Source: CAYQMF01 sp964418595 (GTDB taxonomy: Bacteria > Planctomycetota > UBA1135 > UBA2386). From it: DNA of 34,851 bases. Of this stretch, positions 14,911 through 22,403 are shown piece by piece; the first letter of the stretch is position 1; every line of letters starts with the position of its first letter. The notes beneath the pieces are model-generated. The model had not been told where the DNA came from and searched no databases. It saw only the letters and a list, made by a program, of their open reading frames with translations. The stretch is from assembly GCA_964418595.1 (NCBI GenBank), contig CAYQMF010000067.1:1-34851 (forward strand), read 5' to 3'. The translations under genes and the position numbers were made by a program.

Positions 14911-16038
14911 TCACGCGCGCGTCGCGAGCGCGGCAGCCAGCTCGACTCGCACCGTTTCGTCGGTCTCGCGCGCCCACGCTGCATCGAGACCCGCGTGCCT
15001 GGGCGCGAGGCGTCCGAGTGCCCACGCGGCGTGACCGCGCACGATGGGGTCGCCGTCCTCCAGGGCGCGGCTGAGTGCCGGCGCGGCGCCTTCTCCACCG
15101 ATGTTGCCGAGCGCGACGGCCGCGTTGCGCCGCAGGCCCTGGCGCGTCGCGCGCCGCATCGCGGTGCCGCGCCAGTCGGTCTCGTACTCTGCCTCGCTCA
15201 GCTCGAGCATCCCGATGAGCCCGTACGTCTCGACGACGGGATGCGGCCGCAGGTCGGCGGGGCGCGCGTCCGCAAGCAACCCGCGCCGTGGGCTGAAGCG
15301 CGTGAACGGACAGACTTCGAGGCAGACGTCGCAGCCGAACACCCAGTCGCCGTGGGCCGCGCGCAGTTCGAGGGGGATGCTGCCGCGCAGTTCGATGGTG
15401 GTGTAGCTGAGGCAGCGGCGCGCATCGACCTCGAACGGCGCGACGATGGCCTGCGTCGGGCAGGCGTCGAGGCAACGCCGGCACGAGCCGCAGGTGCCGG
15501 TGGCGAGGGGATCGTGCGGCAGATCGAGGGGCGTCAGCAGCTCCGACAGGAAGAGGTAGGGGCCGTGCGTGGGGGAGATCACGCCTGCGCTCTTGGCCAG
15601 GAAGCCGATGCCGGCCCGCGCTGCGAGCGCGCGCTCGAGGACCGGGACGGCGTCGGTGCCGACACGCGTCTGGCCGGCAGGTGCCCCGGCCGCTTCGAGG
15701 GCCGCGCGGAGGCGACGCGTGGCGTTGCCGAGCCAGCGGTGGTAGTCGCGCCCGAGCGCGTAGCGGGCGATGCGACCGCCACCCTGGAGCGAGCCCGGCG
15801 GGCCGCCGTAGTCGTGCCCGAGCGCGATCGTGCTCCGGGCGTTTGGAGCGAAGCGCGTGGGGTCGGCGATGACCGCGGCGTTCCTGGCGAGGTAGTGCAT
15901 CTCGCCGGCGCGCCCCGCCTCGAGCCAGGTGAGGAACCGCTCGGCGTGCTCGCCGGGGTCCGCCGGGCCGAAGCGCACGAGGTCGAAGCCCGCCTCGTGC
16001 GCGAGGCTGCGGACCAGGTCCGGCGCGAGGGCAGGCAT
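14911..16038 (-). CDS. queG: epoxyqueuosine reductase
   Basis: 375 aa from ATG 16038. GTG 16077 would add 13 residues that do not fit the family start. It reduces epoxyqueuosine to queuosine in tRNA using cobalamin and two [4Fe-4S] clusters. Cluster ligands are visible in TCGSCRRCLDACPTQAI (C183, C186, C189, C193) and in C209 with FGCDVCLEVCPF (C236, C239, C243). Asp129 in GTDAVPVLERALAARAGIG fits the catalytic acid, and GFLAKS and SPTHGPYLFLSELL follow as usual. The C-terminus (about 300-375) consists of HEAT-like repeats, also a normal family feature. The 34-bp palindrome lies just past its stop. Confidence 0.95.
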   Translation of the reverse strand: MPALAPDLVRSLAHEAGFDLVRFGPADPGEHAERFLTWLEAGRAGEMHYLARNAAVIADPTRFAPNARSTIALGHDYGGPPGSLQGGGRIARYALGRDYHRWLGNATRRLRAALEAAGAPAGQTRVGTDAVPVLERALAARAGIGFLAKSAGVISPTHGPYLFLSELLTPLDLPHDPLATGTCGSCRRCLDACPTQAIVAPFEVDARRCLSYTTIELRGSIPLELRAAHGDWVFGCDVCLEVCPFTRFSPRRGLLADARPADLRPHPVVETYGLIGMLELSEAEYETDWRGTAMRRATRQGLRRNAAVALGNIGGEGAAPALSRALEDGDPIVRGHAAWALGRLAPRHAGLDAAWARETDETVRVELAAALATRA

Positions 16039-16125
16039 CGCGGCAGTGTGGCTCCCCACCGGGTCCGGCGCACCCACGGCTCAACCTTTCGCTCCGGAAT
16101 GGCCGATGCCAGGGCAGAGACTGCC

Positions 16126-16977
16126 ATGGCAAAGGTGAACGAACTCCGCAGCACTTCCACCCGGCCGCCCCAAGACCTCGTGATCCTGCGCGAGCGCGAG
16201 CTGGGCGGCGAGCTGGTGAACGCGATCCGACGCGTGCGTGCGGACGCGACGACGCAGAACAGCCGGATCCTGGTGATCGCCGCCGACGACGCGACGGAGG
16301 CGGCGTCGACCCCGCCCGTGCACGACACGGTCGCCCTCGCGCGGCGCGCCGCCGAGACGCGCGCGTTGCAAGCCGCAGGCGAGCGCATCCAGCCGCTCAC
16401 CGCCGACCTGCGCCACCTGTTCGGCGAGGCGACCCGCGCCCTTGCCGAGCTCGACGCCGAGTTGGAGGGCGGTCCAAGGGTGGGGCTGCGGCACCGCGCG
16501 CGGTCCCTGGCGGGCGTTCTCGAGTGGGTGGAGGCCGTGACCCACGACCTCGAACTCGAGGCCGCGGCCTGCGTGGCGGGCCGTCAGCCCGTCGATCTGG
16601 TCGAGGTCCTGGCGGAGGCGGGTGCGGCCCTCGAACGGCGTCGCCCCGGGGTGCGCGTGCACGTCACGCCCGCGGAGGGCCACGGCGAATGGCCCGCCGT
16701 CGAGTCCGCGTGCCTCGCCGAGTTCTGTGCGGCGGCACTGGACCTGGTCGCCGAGCGCATCGGCGGGCAGGGAGCCATCCAGGCGTCGGTCGCCCTCGAT
16801 CGCACCGGCGTCACCGTGCGCCTCCTCGGGGTGGGCGAGAAGCACCGCGTCCGGGGCGGCGGCCGAATCCAGGCGCTGCGCCGTCTGGCGGCGAGGATCG
16901 ACGCACGCCTGTTCGCCGACCCGGCGAGCGGCCCGACGGGGACGGGGTTCGGGTTCACCCTGGGCAACCCGGCGTAG
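16126..16977 (+). CDS. degenerate histidine-kinase-like protein
   Basis: 283 aa from ATG 16126; in-frame ATG 16099 would add nine residues. Residues about 95-175 are helical and end in GRQPVDLVEVLAEAGAALER, like the join between a histidine-kinase dimerisation domain and its ATPase domain. The C-terminus GPTGTGFGFTLGN resembles the GTGLGL box of GHKL ATPases. The expected N box (Asn with basic residues) and DxGxG box are not visible, and no H box (HE-x-N/K) is clear. The N-terminal 90 residues contain RILVIAADDATEAA and are not recognised. It may be an inactive kinase acting as a scaffold or anti-sigma-type regulator. It precedes a sigma-factor operon by 148 bp. Confidence 0.55.
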   Translation: MAKVNELRSTSTRPPQDLVILRERELGGELVNAIRRVRADATTQNSRILVIAADDATEAASTPPVHDTVALARRAAETRALQAAGERIQPLTADLRHLFGEATRALAELDAELEGGPRVGLRHRARSLAGVLEWVEAVTHDLELEAAACVAGRQPVDLVEVLAEAGAALERRRPGVRVHVTPAEGHGEWPAVESACLAEFCAAALDLVAERIGGQGAIQASVALDRTGVTVRLLGVGEKHRVRGGGRIQALRRLAARIDARLFADPASGPTGTGFGFTLGNPA

Positions 16978-16993
16978 CGACCCAGCCGCGAGG

Positions 16994-17011
16994 CCGGCGG
17001 CCGCTCGCCGG
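16994..17011 (+). terminator. hairpin after the histidine-kinase-like gene
   Basis: Perfect 6-bp GC stem CCGGCG (16994-16999) and CGCCGG (17006-17011) with a 6-nt loop, 17 bp past the stop codon. No T-run follows, so it is only a possible terminator. Confidence 0.35.
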
Positions 17012-17081
17012 GGCTCGGATTTGTGGGGGCAAGGGGTTACAACGGCGCCGTCCGGGGCTAGGCACCGGCGCAGTCTTCGGT

Positions 17082-17096
17082 CCCGCGCTTCGCGGG
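17082..17096 (+). promoter_or_regulatory. hairpin in the leader of the sigma-factor operon
   Basis: Perfect inverted repeat CCCGCG-CTT-CGCGGG, followed by a pyrimidine-rich stretch, 29 bp before the sigma-factor ATG. It could be a binding site or an RNA hairpin affecting translation. There is no T-run for termination. Confidence 0.35.
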
Positions 17097-17125
17097 CCCA
17101 CCCCTTTCTCCCCCAGCCTCAACCG

Positions 17126-17938
17126 ATGCACACCGCCGCTGCGAGCGTCGCCGTGGGCGACCGATGGAGCCAGGTGCTCCACGAGCTGTGGGAGTTGACC
17201 GGGGACGATGCCCTGCGGCGGCTGGGGGATGGAGCTCGATGCGCCGGTGCACCGGCCGCGGGGATCGAGGCGAACGCGGACGAGATCAGCACGGCGCTGA
17301 TGAACTGCTTCAAGAACAGCGGCGAGAGCCGCGTGTTCGAGTTGCTCTTCGAGCTCAACGAGCCGGGGTTCCTGCACACGGTCCAGAGCCGCGTGCGGCG
17401 CGGCCACCTGCCGATCGATCCGCACGACGTGGTGCAGGAGGTGTTCCTCAACATCTACCGCTACCCGCACTGCTTCGTGGCGGCGCGTCCCGATTCGTTC
17501 CGCAACTGGGGACATCGGATCGTTCGCAACACGCTGCTGAAGTTCATGAAGACCGCCGGTCGCGTCGCCAACCACGTCTCGCTCGACGACCAGCAGGTCC
17601 AACCCCAGGACGACCACGCCCACACTCCGCTGCGCAACGCGCTGGAAGCGGAGTCCGCGACCGTCGCCAACACCGCATACCTCCTGTACCTCAATCTCTA
17701 CCTGACGCAGTTCCATCGCCTCTCGGCGAAGGAGCAGCGTGCGCTCACGATGGTGGAGATCGAGGGAGCTTCGTACAAGGCCGCCGCCGACGCGCTGGGT
17801 CTGCGCCTCGAGAACCTGAAGATGGTCATCTTCCGGGGACGTCGCAAGATCCTGCGCGGCATGGCGGCCCTGCTCGGGCTCCTGGCCCCGACTTCCACTG
17901 CTTGCCTCACTTCGAACACCGCTCGCTCTGGCCGATGA
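17126..17938 (+). CDS. RNA polymerase sigma-70 family (ECF-like) factor
   Basis: 270 aa. ATG 17126 is chosen; the frame upstream is a shadow of the preceding gene. Region 2 is visible at PIDPHDVVQEVFLNIYRYPH followed by SFRNWGHRIVRNTLLKFM, the -10 recognition helix area. Region 4 is a helix-turn-helix, FHRLSAKEQRALTMVEIEG then SYKAAADALGLRLENLKMVI, ending FRGRRKILRG. An N-terminal extension of about 75 residues is not typical of small ECF factors. The stop overlaps the next start as ATGA, the usual pairing of a sigma factor with its regulator. Targets are unknown and no promoter consensus could be derived here. Confidence 0.88.
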   Translation: MHTAAASVAVGDRWSQVLHELWELTGDDALRRLGDGARCAGAPAAGIEANADEISTALMNCFKNSGESRVFELLFELNEPGFLHTVQSRVRRGHLPIDPHDVVQEVFLNIYRYPHCFVAARPDSFRNWGHRIVRNTLLKFMKTAGRVANHVSLDDQQVQPQDDHAHTPLRNALEAESATVANTAYLLYLNLYLTQFHRLSAKEQRALTMVEIEGASYKAAADALGLRLENLKMVIFRGRRKILRGMAALLGLLAPTSTACLTSNTARSGR

Positions 17939-19086
17939 ATCCGACTACCCAACCTCCGCCGACACGCCCGTCGGTTGATCCTTGTCTGCAGATCCAGGTG
18001 GACCTGTCGGCCATGCTCGATGGCGAGCTCGAGACGGCGTCGATGCGTCGGGTTCTCGTGCACGCCGACCTGTGTCCGTCGTGCCGCATGTTCTTGCAGG
18101 CGATCCGGACCCACGCGCAGGCGCACGCCGACCTGCACGCGATCTTCGAGGGCGAGGATCTGGCGACGGTGCACTCGAGTGGAGGGGATCTCGGCGGAGT
18201 CGAGACCGGGGCTGGCAGCGGAACGGGGAGGGCGACCGGGCGATCGCGCCTCGCCGCGGAGCTGCGCCAGAAGCTGCTCGAGAGCCGGACGGCGCTCGCT
18301 CGCATCCTGTACGAACTCGGGCGTGGTCACGTCCTGCTCGGCACGAGTCCCAACTTCTATCGCGCCGTCGCGCGCGAGCCCGTCCCGATCCCGGACGTGT
18401 GCATGCGCGGCCGCAATCTCCTGGACGAGGTCCATCGCCTCGCGCCGGCGCTGACCAGCGACGCGGCGCGCGGCGAATGGGTTCGCGCCCGGCTGCTGTT
18501 CGAGGGCTCCAAGCTGAGCTCGCCGCGCGCCAACCTCGAGAAGGGCGTCACGCTCCTGCGCGAGGCACTGGTCCTGGCGCCGCGCTACCACGAGGCGCGC
18601 ATCTACCTCGGGCACGCGTACCACATCGAGCACGAGCGCGATCTGGCCCGCCACGAGTTCCGCGTCGTGCTCGCGAGCACCGACGATCCCAACCTCCGTG
18701 CGTTCGCCCTCGAGAACCTGGGCAACGTCGATCTCGAAGAGGGCTTTCCCGACCGGGCCATCCCGCACTTCCTCGCCCTCATCGAGAGCGGTGTCGTCGT
18801 GCGCGAGCCCCGGTTCTTCACCACCTACTTCAACCTCGCGCTCGCCTACGGCCTGTTGCGCGAGTTCGGGTCGTGCACGCTCTGGCTCTCTCGCCTGCAC
18901 GACGAGTTCCCGCACAAGCGGCGGATCATCGGCGGCGAGCTGCGTTCCCGGTCACAGTTCGCGGCGGCGGTCGCGAGCAACCCGGAGGTCGCCGCCTCGC
19001 TGGCCCTCCGCTTCCCCACCTGGTTCCCGATCCTGACCTCGGGAGGCCCGATTGCAGCGGCCCCGACCACCGAGGAGAGGTGCTGA
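17935..19086 (+). CDS. zinc-finger anti-sigma-like protein with TPR region
   Basis: 383 aa, ATG inside an ATGA overlap with the sigma-factor stop. The N-terminus holds a zf-HC2-like anti-sigma motif: LSAMLDGELETASMRRVLVH followed by ADLCPSC, with His43, Cys47 and Cys50. A Gly/Ser-rich linker (about 75-100) follows. Helical repeats (about 190-330) fit TPRs, for example LREALVLAPRYHEARIYLGH, then ALENLGNVDLEEGFPDRAIP and FNLALAYGLLREFGSCTLW. No transmembrane helix is evident, so it is probably a soluble regulator of the coupled sigma factor. The TPR part could sense a protein partner. A zf-HC2 domain joined to TPRs is an architecture seen in Planctomycetota. Confidence 0.8.
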   Translation: MNPTTQPPPTRPSVDPCLQIQVDLSAMLDGELETASMRRVLVHADLCPSCRMFLQAIRTHAQAHADLHAIFEGEDLATVHSSGGDLGGVETGAGSGTGRATGRSRLAAELRQKLLESRTALARILYELGRGHVLLGTSPNFYRAVAREPVPIPDVCMRGRNLLDEVHRLAPALTSDAARGEWVRARLLFEGSKLSSPRANLEKGVTLLREALVLAPRYHEARIYLGHAYHIEHERDLARHEFRVVLASTDDPNLRAFALENLGNVDLEEGFPDRAIPHFLALIESGVVVREPRFFTTYFNLALAYGLLREFGSCTLWLSRLHDEFPHKRRIIGGELRSRSQFAAAVASNPEVAASLALRFPTWFPILTSGGPIAAAPTTEERC

Positions 19087-19087
19087 G

Positions 19088-19522
19088 ATGATGATGAAGC
19101 GAATCGTCCTGGCGCTCCTCGCGCTGGTCCTGGCGGCGGTGGCCGCGCTGGCGGGTGACACCATCGGCGGCGGCGAAGGCGGGGCGATCAATCTGCCCGG
19201 CGGCCGTAGCGGTACCAGCATGCAGTCGAGCGGCGGCGGCTCGTCGTCCTCGTGGACCGTGGGTACCAAGGACCACCTCCGCTTGCGGGTGACGCCGGAC
19301 ATGGCGAAGTCCATCGTCGTGCTCAACGCGATGGACGTCCCGTTCACCCAGATGCTCACGCCGGTCGACGGCCTGATCACCGTGACCCGGGACACGCTGC
19401 TCACCCTCCGCGGGGTCGGTGAGCCCGGCTTCACGCTCGACATCGTGGCGCCGAACGGCAGCTTCCTCCACGTCGCGGTGCTGTTCGTGGGTGCCGACCA
19501 GATGCGCGTCACCGCCGAGTGA
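19088..19522 (+). CDS. small secreted protein downstream of the anti-sigma gene
   Basis: 144 aa. ATG 19088 is preceded by GAGGAGAGG at good spacing, right after the anti-sigma stop. The signal peptide MMMKRIVLALLALVLAAVAALAG is clear, with cleavage likely after ALA. A Gly/Ser-rich stretch follows (TIGGGEGGAINLPGG, SSGGGSSSSW), then a beta-rich domain of about 85 residues with Val/Thr/Leu-rich strands (TKDHLRLRVTPDMAK, GLITVTRDTLLTLRGVG). No family recognised. As third gene of the sigma/anti-sigma unit it may be an envelope effector or stress-related product. Its last 14 bases overlap the end of the convergent GDPD gene. Confidence 0.7.
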   Translation: MMMKRIVLALLALVLAAVAALAGDTIGGGEGGAINLPGGRSGTSMQSSGGGSSSSWTVGTKDHLRLRVTPDMAKSIVVLNAMDVPFTQMLTPVDGLITVTRDTLLTLRGVGEPGFTLDIVAPNGSFLHVAVLFVGADQMRVTAE

Positions 19523-20399
19523 CGCGGACCGCGACCCCGTCCGCGATCAGCGCCAGCAGCCGGGCCGGGTGGTTGGTCGTGATCGCGTCGATGCCCAGGG
19601 TCGCCGCGCCGACCAGCGACACGTCGTCGTTGGCGGTGTAGACGCAGACGAGGTAACCGTGCGCGTGCAGGAGGGCGACGTCCTCCGCGCGCAGCGCGCG
19701 CACGTCCCAGTGCACGATGCGGGCGCCGGTCGCCGGCAGCGCGGCCAGGCGTTCGGCGGAGAGAGGGCCTTCGCCGAGCGCGCCGAGTGCGAGGCGCGGT
19801 TCGAGCCGGTGCACCTCCGTCACGAAGTCCCAGTCGAACGACTGCACGATGACGTCGTCGACGAGGCCGAGCCGGCGCAGCAGGGTCACGAGGCTCGCGG
19901 CGTCGCCGGCCTTGTGTTCGATCATCGTCACCGCGCCGGGCTGGATCAGGGTCAGCGCCTGCTCCAGGGTCGGCACGCGCGCGCCGGCGTGCGCCCTGGC
20001 CTTCCACGCGCCGGCGTCGAGCCGCGCCAGGTCCGCGGCCTGCGTCGATCGGACCTCGACGCGCTTGCGTCCGAGAATCGTCGCCGCGTCGGTCGTGCGA
20101 TCCAGGGTCGCGTCGTGGATGCACACCAGCACGCCGTCGGCGGTGACGTGGTAGTCGAGTTCGATCATGCTCGCGCCGGCGTCGAGCGCTGCGGCGAAGG
20201 CCGGCAGCGTGTTCTCCGGGAATGCGCCGCTGTCGCCGCGATGCGCGACGGTGATCGGCGCCCGGGCGCAGAGTCGGCGCAGGCGCGCCATGAGGACCGG
20301 TTCTTCCATCGGTGGGTCGACTTCGAGGTTGATGGGGGCGCACGCCGCAGCCAGCGAAACCAGCGCAACCGCGGTGCGAGGCGCCGCGTTCCACGTCAC
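19509..20399 (-). CDS. glycerophosphodiester phosphodiesterase, probably exported
   Basis: 296 aa. GTG 20399 overlaps the upstream stop as GTGA. The signal is VTWNAAPRTAVALVSLAAAC, with Cys20 as possible lipid anchor (weak lipobox). The GDPD TIM barrel follows with all main residues: VAHRGDSGAFPENTLPAF (His53, Arg54, Glu62), MIELDYHVTADGVLVCIHD (Glu80, Asp82, His95), MIEHKAG, and the end GIDAITTNHPARLLAL. It hydrolyses glycerophosphodiesters to glycerol-3-phosphate and an alcohol, here probably in the periplasm. It is coupled to the DUF6941-like gene and has no room for a terminator against the convergent small secreted protein. Confidence 0.92.
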   Translation of the reverse strand: MTWNAAPRTAVALVSLAAACAPINLEVDPPMEEPVLMARLRRLCARAPITVAHRGDSGAFPENTLPAFAAALDAGASMIELDYHVTADGVLVCIHDATLDRTTDAATILGRKRVEVRSTQAADLARLDAGAWKARAHAGARVPTLEQALTLIQPGAVTMIEHKAGDAASLVTLLRRLGLVDDVIVQSFDWDFVTEVHRLEPRLALGALGEGPLSAERLAALPATGARIVHWDVRALRAEDVALLHAHGYLVCVYTANDDVSLVGAATLGIDAITTNHPARLLALIADGVAVRVTRR

Positions 20400-20815
20400 G
20401 CCGGCGGTTCCTCTGCGCCCTGGCTGCGGTGCACGCGCAGGGATCGCACGGCGATCACGCGATCGTCGACGGTGAGCTCGAGGCTGTGGCTGCCCTCGCG
20501 CTTGAACTCGACGTTGGGGAAGGGGAGGAGGAGTTCGAAGTTGCTCAGCGGCGTGCTCTCCGGGATCGGCGGGACCTGGCCGCGCACGGCGAACACCACA
20601 TCGCCCTCCGTGTCGCGGATCACCACCTGCACGGTGGTGTCGCCCATGAAGTCGCCGAGGCTGAGGAACACCTGGAACGCCGGGAAGCGGCAGGGCAGCT
20701 CGTTGGTGACGAGCGCGTCGAAGGTGCCGATCACGCACCACTTCCCGGTCGGCAGCATCTGGAACGCCTGGTCGCAGATCAGGAACGCGTACAACTGGGG
20801 CGGCGGCCGCTTCAT
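20396..20815 (-). CDS. DUF6941-like protein
   Basis: 139 aa, ATG start. The sequence YAFLICDQAFQMLPTGKWCVIGTFDAL, then CRFPAFQVFLSLGDFMG, and FELLLPFPNVEFKREGSHSL (with neighbouring residues) matches a small beta-sandwich family of unknown function common in Planctomycetota and other environmental bacteria. Family members typically begin with this C-D-x-x segment and end in a strand pair, ending here in DDRVIAVRSLRV. No signal peptide or membrane helix. The stop overlaps the GDPD start by 4 nt. It is divergent from the cytochrome c biogenesis operon with a 166-bp gap. Assignment is from memory of the family pattern. Confidence 0.65.
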   Translation of the reverse strand: MKRPPPQLYAFLICDQAFQMLPTGKWCVIGTFDALVTNELPCRFPAFQVFLSLGDFMGDTTVQVVIRDTEGDVVFAVRGQVPPIPESTPLSNFELLLPFPNVEFKREGSHSLELTVDDRVIAVRSLRVHRSQGAEEPPA

Positions 20816-20981
20816 CGCGGGGCATTGGACCACGCGCGCGGGTCGTCGAAGACGGGGAAAGCGTGGAAGCGGAAGGCCGGCGCGGCCGAGTAGACTGCCC
20901 GCTGACCCCGTCGGTGACGCTTCTCGCAGGCGCGCGGAGCGCACTTGCAATTCACCCGTTGCCGGCGGACTTAGGCTTGCG

Positions 20982-22403
20982 ATGACCGAACCCACCGCAG
21001 AACCCGCGCCGTCGCCCCCGACCTGGAGCGCCGCAACTCTCCTGGCGGTCGGCCTGGTCGCCTTCGTCTGGGTCTCCGACGTCCAGGGCGTGATGTTCCA
21101 CCGCGCCGAGTTCCAGCTTGGCGACTGGATGCGACCGGTGCTCGTCTATGTCCTGGGCGCGGTGTTCGTGGTGTGGGAGTGGGATCGGGTAGCGCGCACG
21201 TTCCTCAGCCGTCGCTTCGCCGTGGCTGGCGGGACGGTGCTGGCGGCGGTCGTGCTCGCCTCGCTTCCCGACGCGCCTGCGCGACCGACCGGCATCCCCA
21301 CGCTGCGCGCCGGCACCAGAGAGACCCTGCCGGAGATCGTGCACACGCTCGCGGCGCCGCGCTCGACCGCGTGGATCGAGCCGCAGCGTGTCGCACGCCC
21401 GGACTCGCTCGCGGGCCGCATGGGCATCCGCGCGCGGGAGTCTGCACAGGGGCTCGTGGTGGATCTGCCGCCGGGGTGGGTGCAGGTGCCGGCCTCGGAC
21501 ATGCGTCCCGTCGACCTGCGCGTGACGGGCCAGCCGCTCGTCGAGTGCTACGTGTCGAGTCTGCCCGGTGCTGCGGGGGGCACGCTCGCGAACATCAACC
21601 GCTGGCGTACGGACCAGCTCGCGCTCGACCCGATCGACGACGCCGCGTTCGCCGCCCTGCCGCACGTGCGCCTGCTCGGGGTCGACGCGGTGCAGGTGGA
21701 GTACGAGGGCACGTTCCGCGGTGTCGGCAAGGAGCCGATCCCGGACGCGAAGCTGCTCGGGGTGATCGCGTCGCTGCCGCAGGTCACCCTCTTCCTGAAG
21801 ATGACGGGGCCGAAGGCCGCGGTCGACGCGGAACGAAAGGGCTTCGAGCAGGTGCGCGACACGCTGCGGCTCGGGCCGGCCGCCGACCCGCACGGGTCGA
21901 ACCCGCACGGCGCGACGCCGTCGGGCGCGGGTGCGCCGCGCGACGATGGCGCGGTGCAACCGCCGCCGGCCAGCGGCATCCGCTGGGATGTGCCGGCGGG
22001 CTGGCGGCAGGCGGCGGCACGCGCGATGCGGGTCGTGACGCTGGTGCCCGACGCCGCGCCGGGGGTCGAGTGCTACGTGACGGAGCTCGCGGGCGATGGC
22101 GGCGGCGTCGCCATGAACGTCAATCGCTGGCGCAAGGATCAGTTCGGTGCCGATGCGCTGGGCACCGACGCGATCGCCGCGCTGCCGACGGTGCCGATGT
22201 TCGGCCGCACCGGCACGCTCGTCGAGGTGACCGGCACGTTCACCGGCATGGGAGCCGGCCCGCAGCCGGATCACACGCTGCTCGGCGTCGTGTGTCGGCT
22301 CGAGCAGAAGCTCGTGACGGTCAAGATGGTCGGCCCGACCGCCAAGGTCGAGGCCGAGCGCGAGCGCTTCCTCCAGTTCTGCCGCTCGCTGCGAGGCGAA
22401 TGA
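20982..22403 (+). CDS. membrane protein with a duplicated ~140-aa domain, linked to ResB/CcsA
   Basis: 473 aa from ATG 20982. Three membrane helices near the N-terminus (about 17-35, 50-66, 78-95) are followed by two copies of the same domain at about 155-298 and 331-473. Shared landmarks: P-(P/A)-G-W near the copy start, (V)ECYV, then N-(I/V)-N-R-W-R-x-D-Q, AALP, (E/T)GTF-x-G-(V/M)-G, LLGV, K-M-x-G-P-x-A-x-V-x-A-E, and (D/R)xLR near the end. A Pro/Gly/Ala linker joins the copies. No known domain recognised. Its stop overlaps the ResB start (ATGA) and ResB overlaps CcsA, so the three are made together. A role in periplasmic cytochrome c assembly, for example as a holdase or apocytochrome-binding factor, is an inference. 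Confidence 0.75.
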   Translation: MTEPTAEPAPSPPTWSAATLLAVGLVAFVWVSDVQGVMFHRAEFQLGDWMRPVLVYVLGAVFVVWEWDRVARTFLSRRFAVAGGTVLAAVVLASLPDAPARPTGIPTLRAGTRETLPEIVHTLAAPRSTAWIEPQRVARPDSLAGRMGIRARESAQGLVVDLPPGWVQVPASDMRPVDLRVTGQPLVECYVSSLPGAAGGTLANINRWRTDQLALDPIDDAAFAALPHVRLLGVDAVQVEYEGTFRGVGKEPIPDAKLLGVIASLPQVTLFLKMTGPKAAVDAERKGFEQVRDTLRLGPAADPHGSNPHGATPSGAGAPRDDGAVQPPPASGIRWDVPAGWRQAAARAMRVVTLVPDAAPGVECYVTELAGDGGGVAMNVNRWRKDQFGADALGTDAIAALPTVPMFGRTGTLVEVTGTFTGMGAGPQPDHTLLGVVCRLEQKLVTVKMVGPTAKVEAERERFLQFCRSLRGE

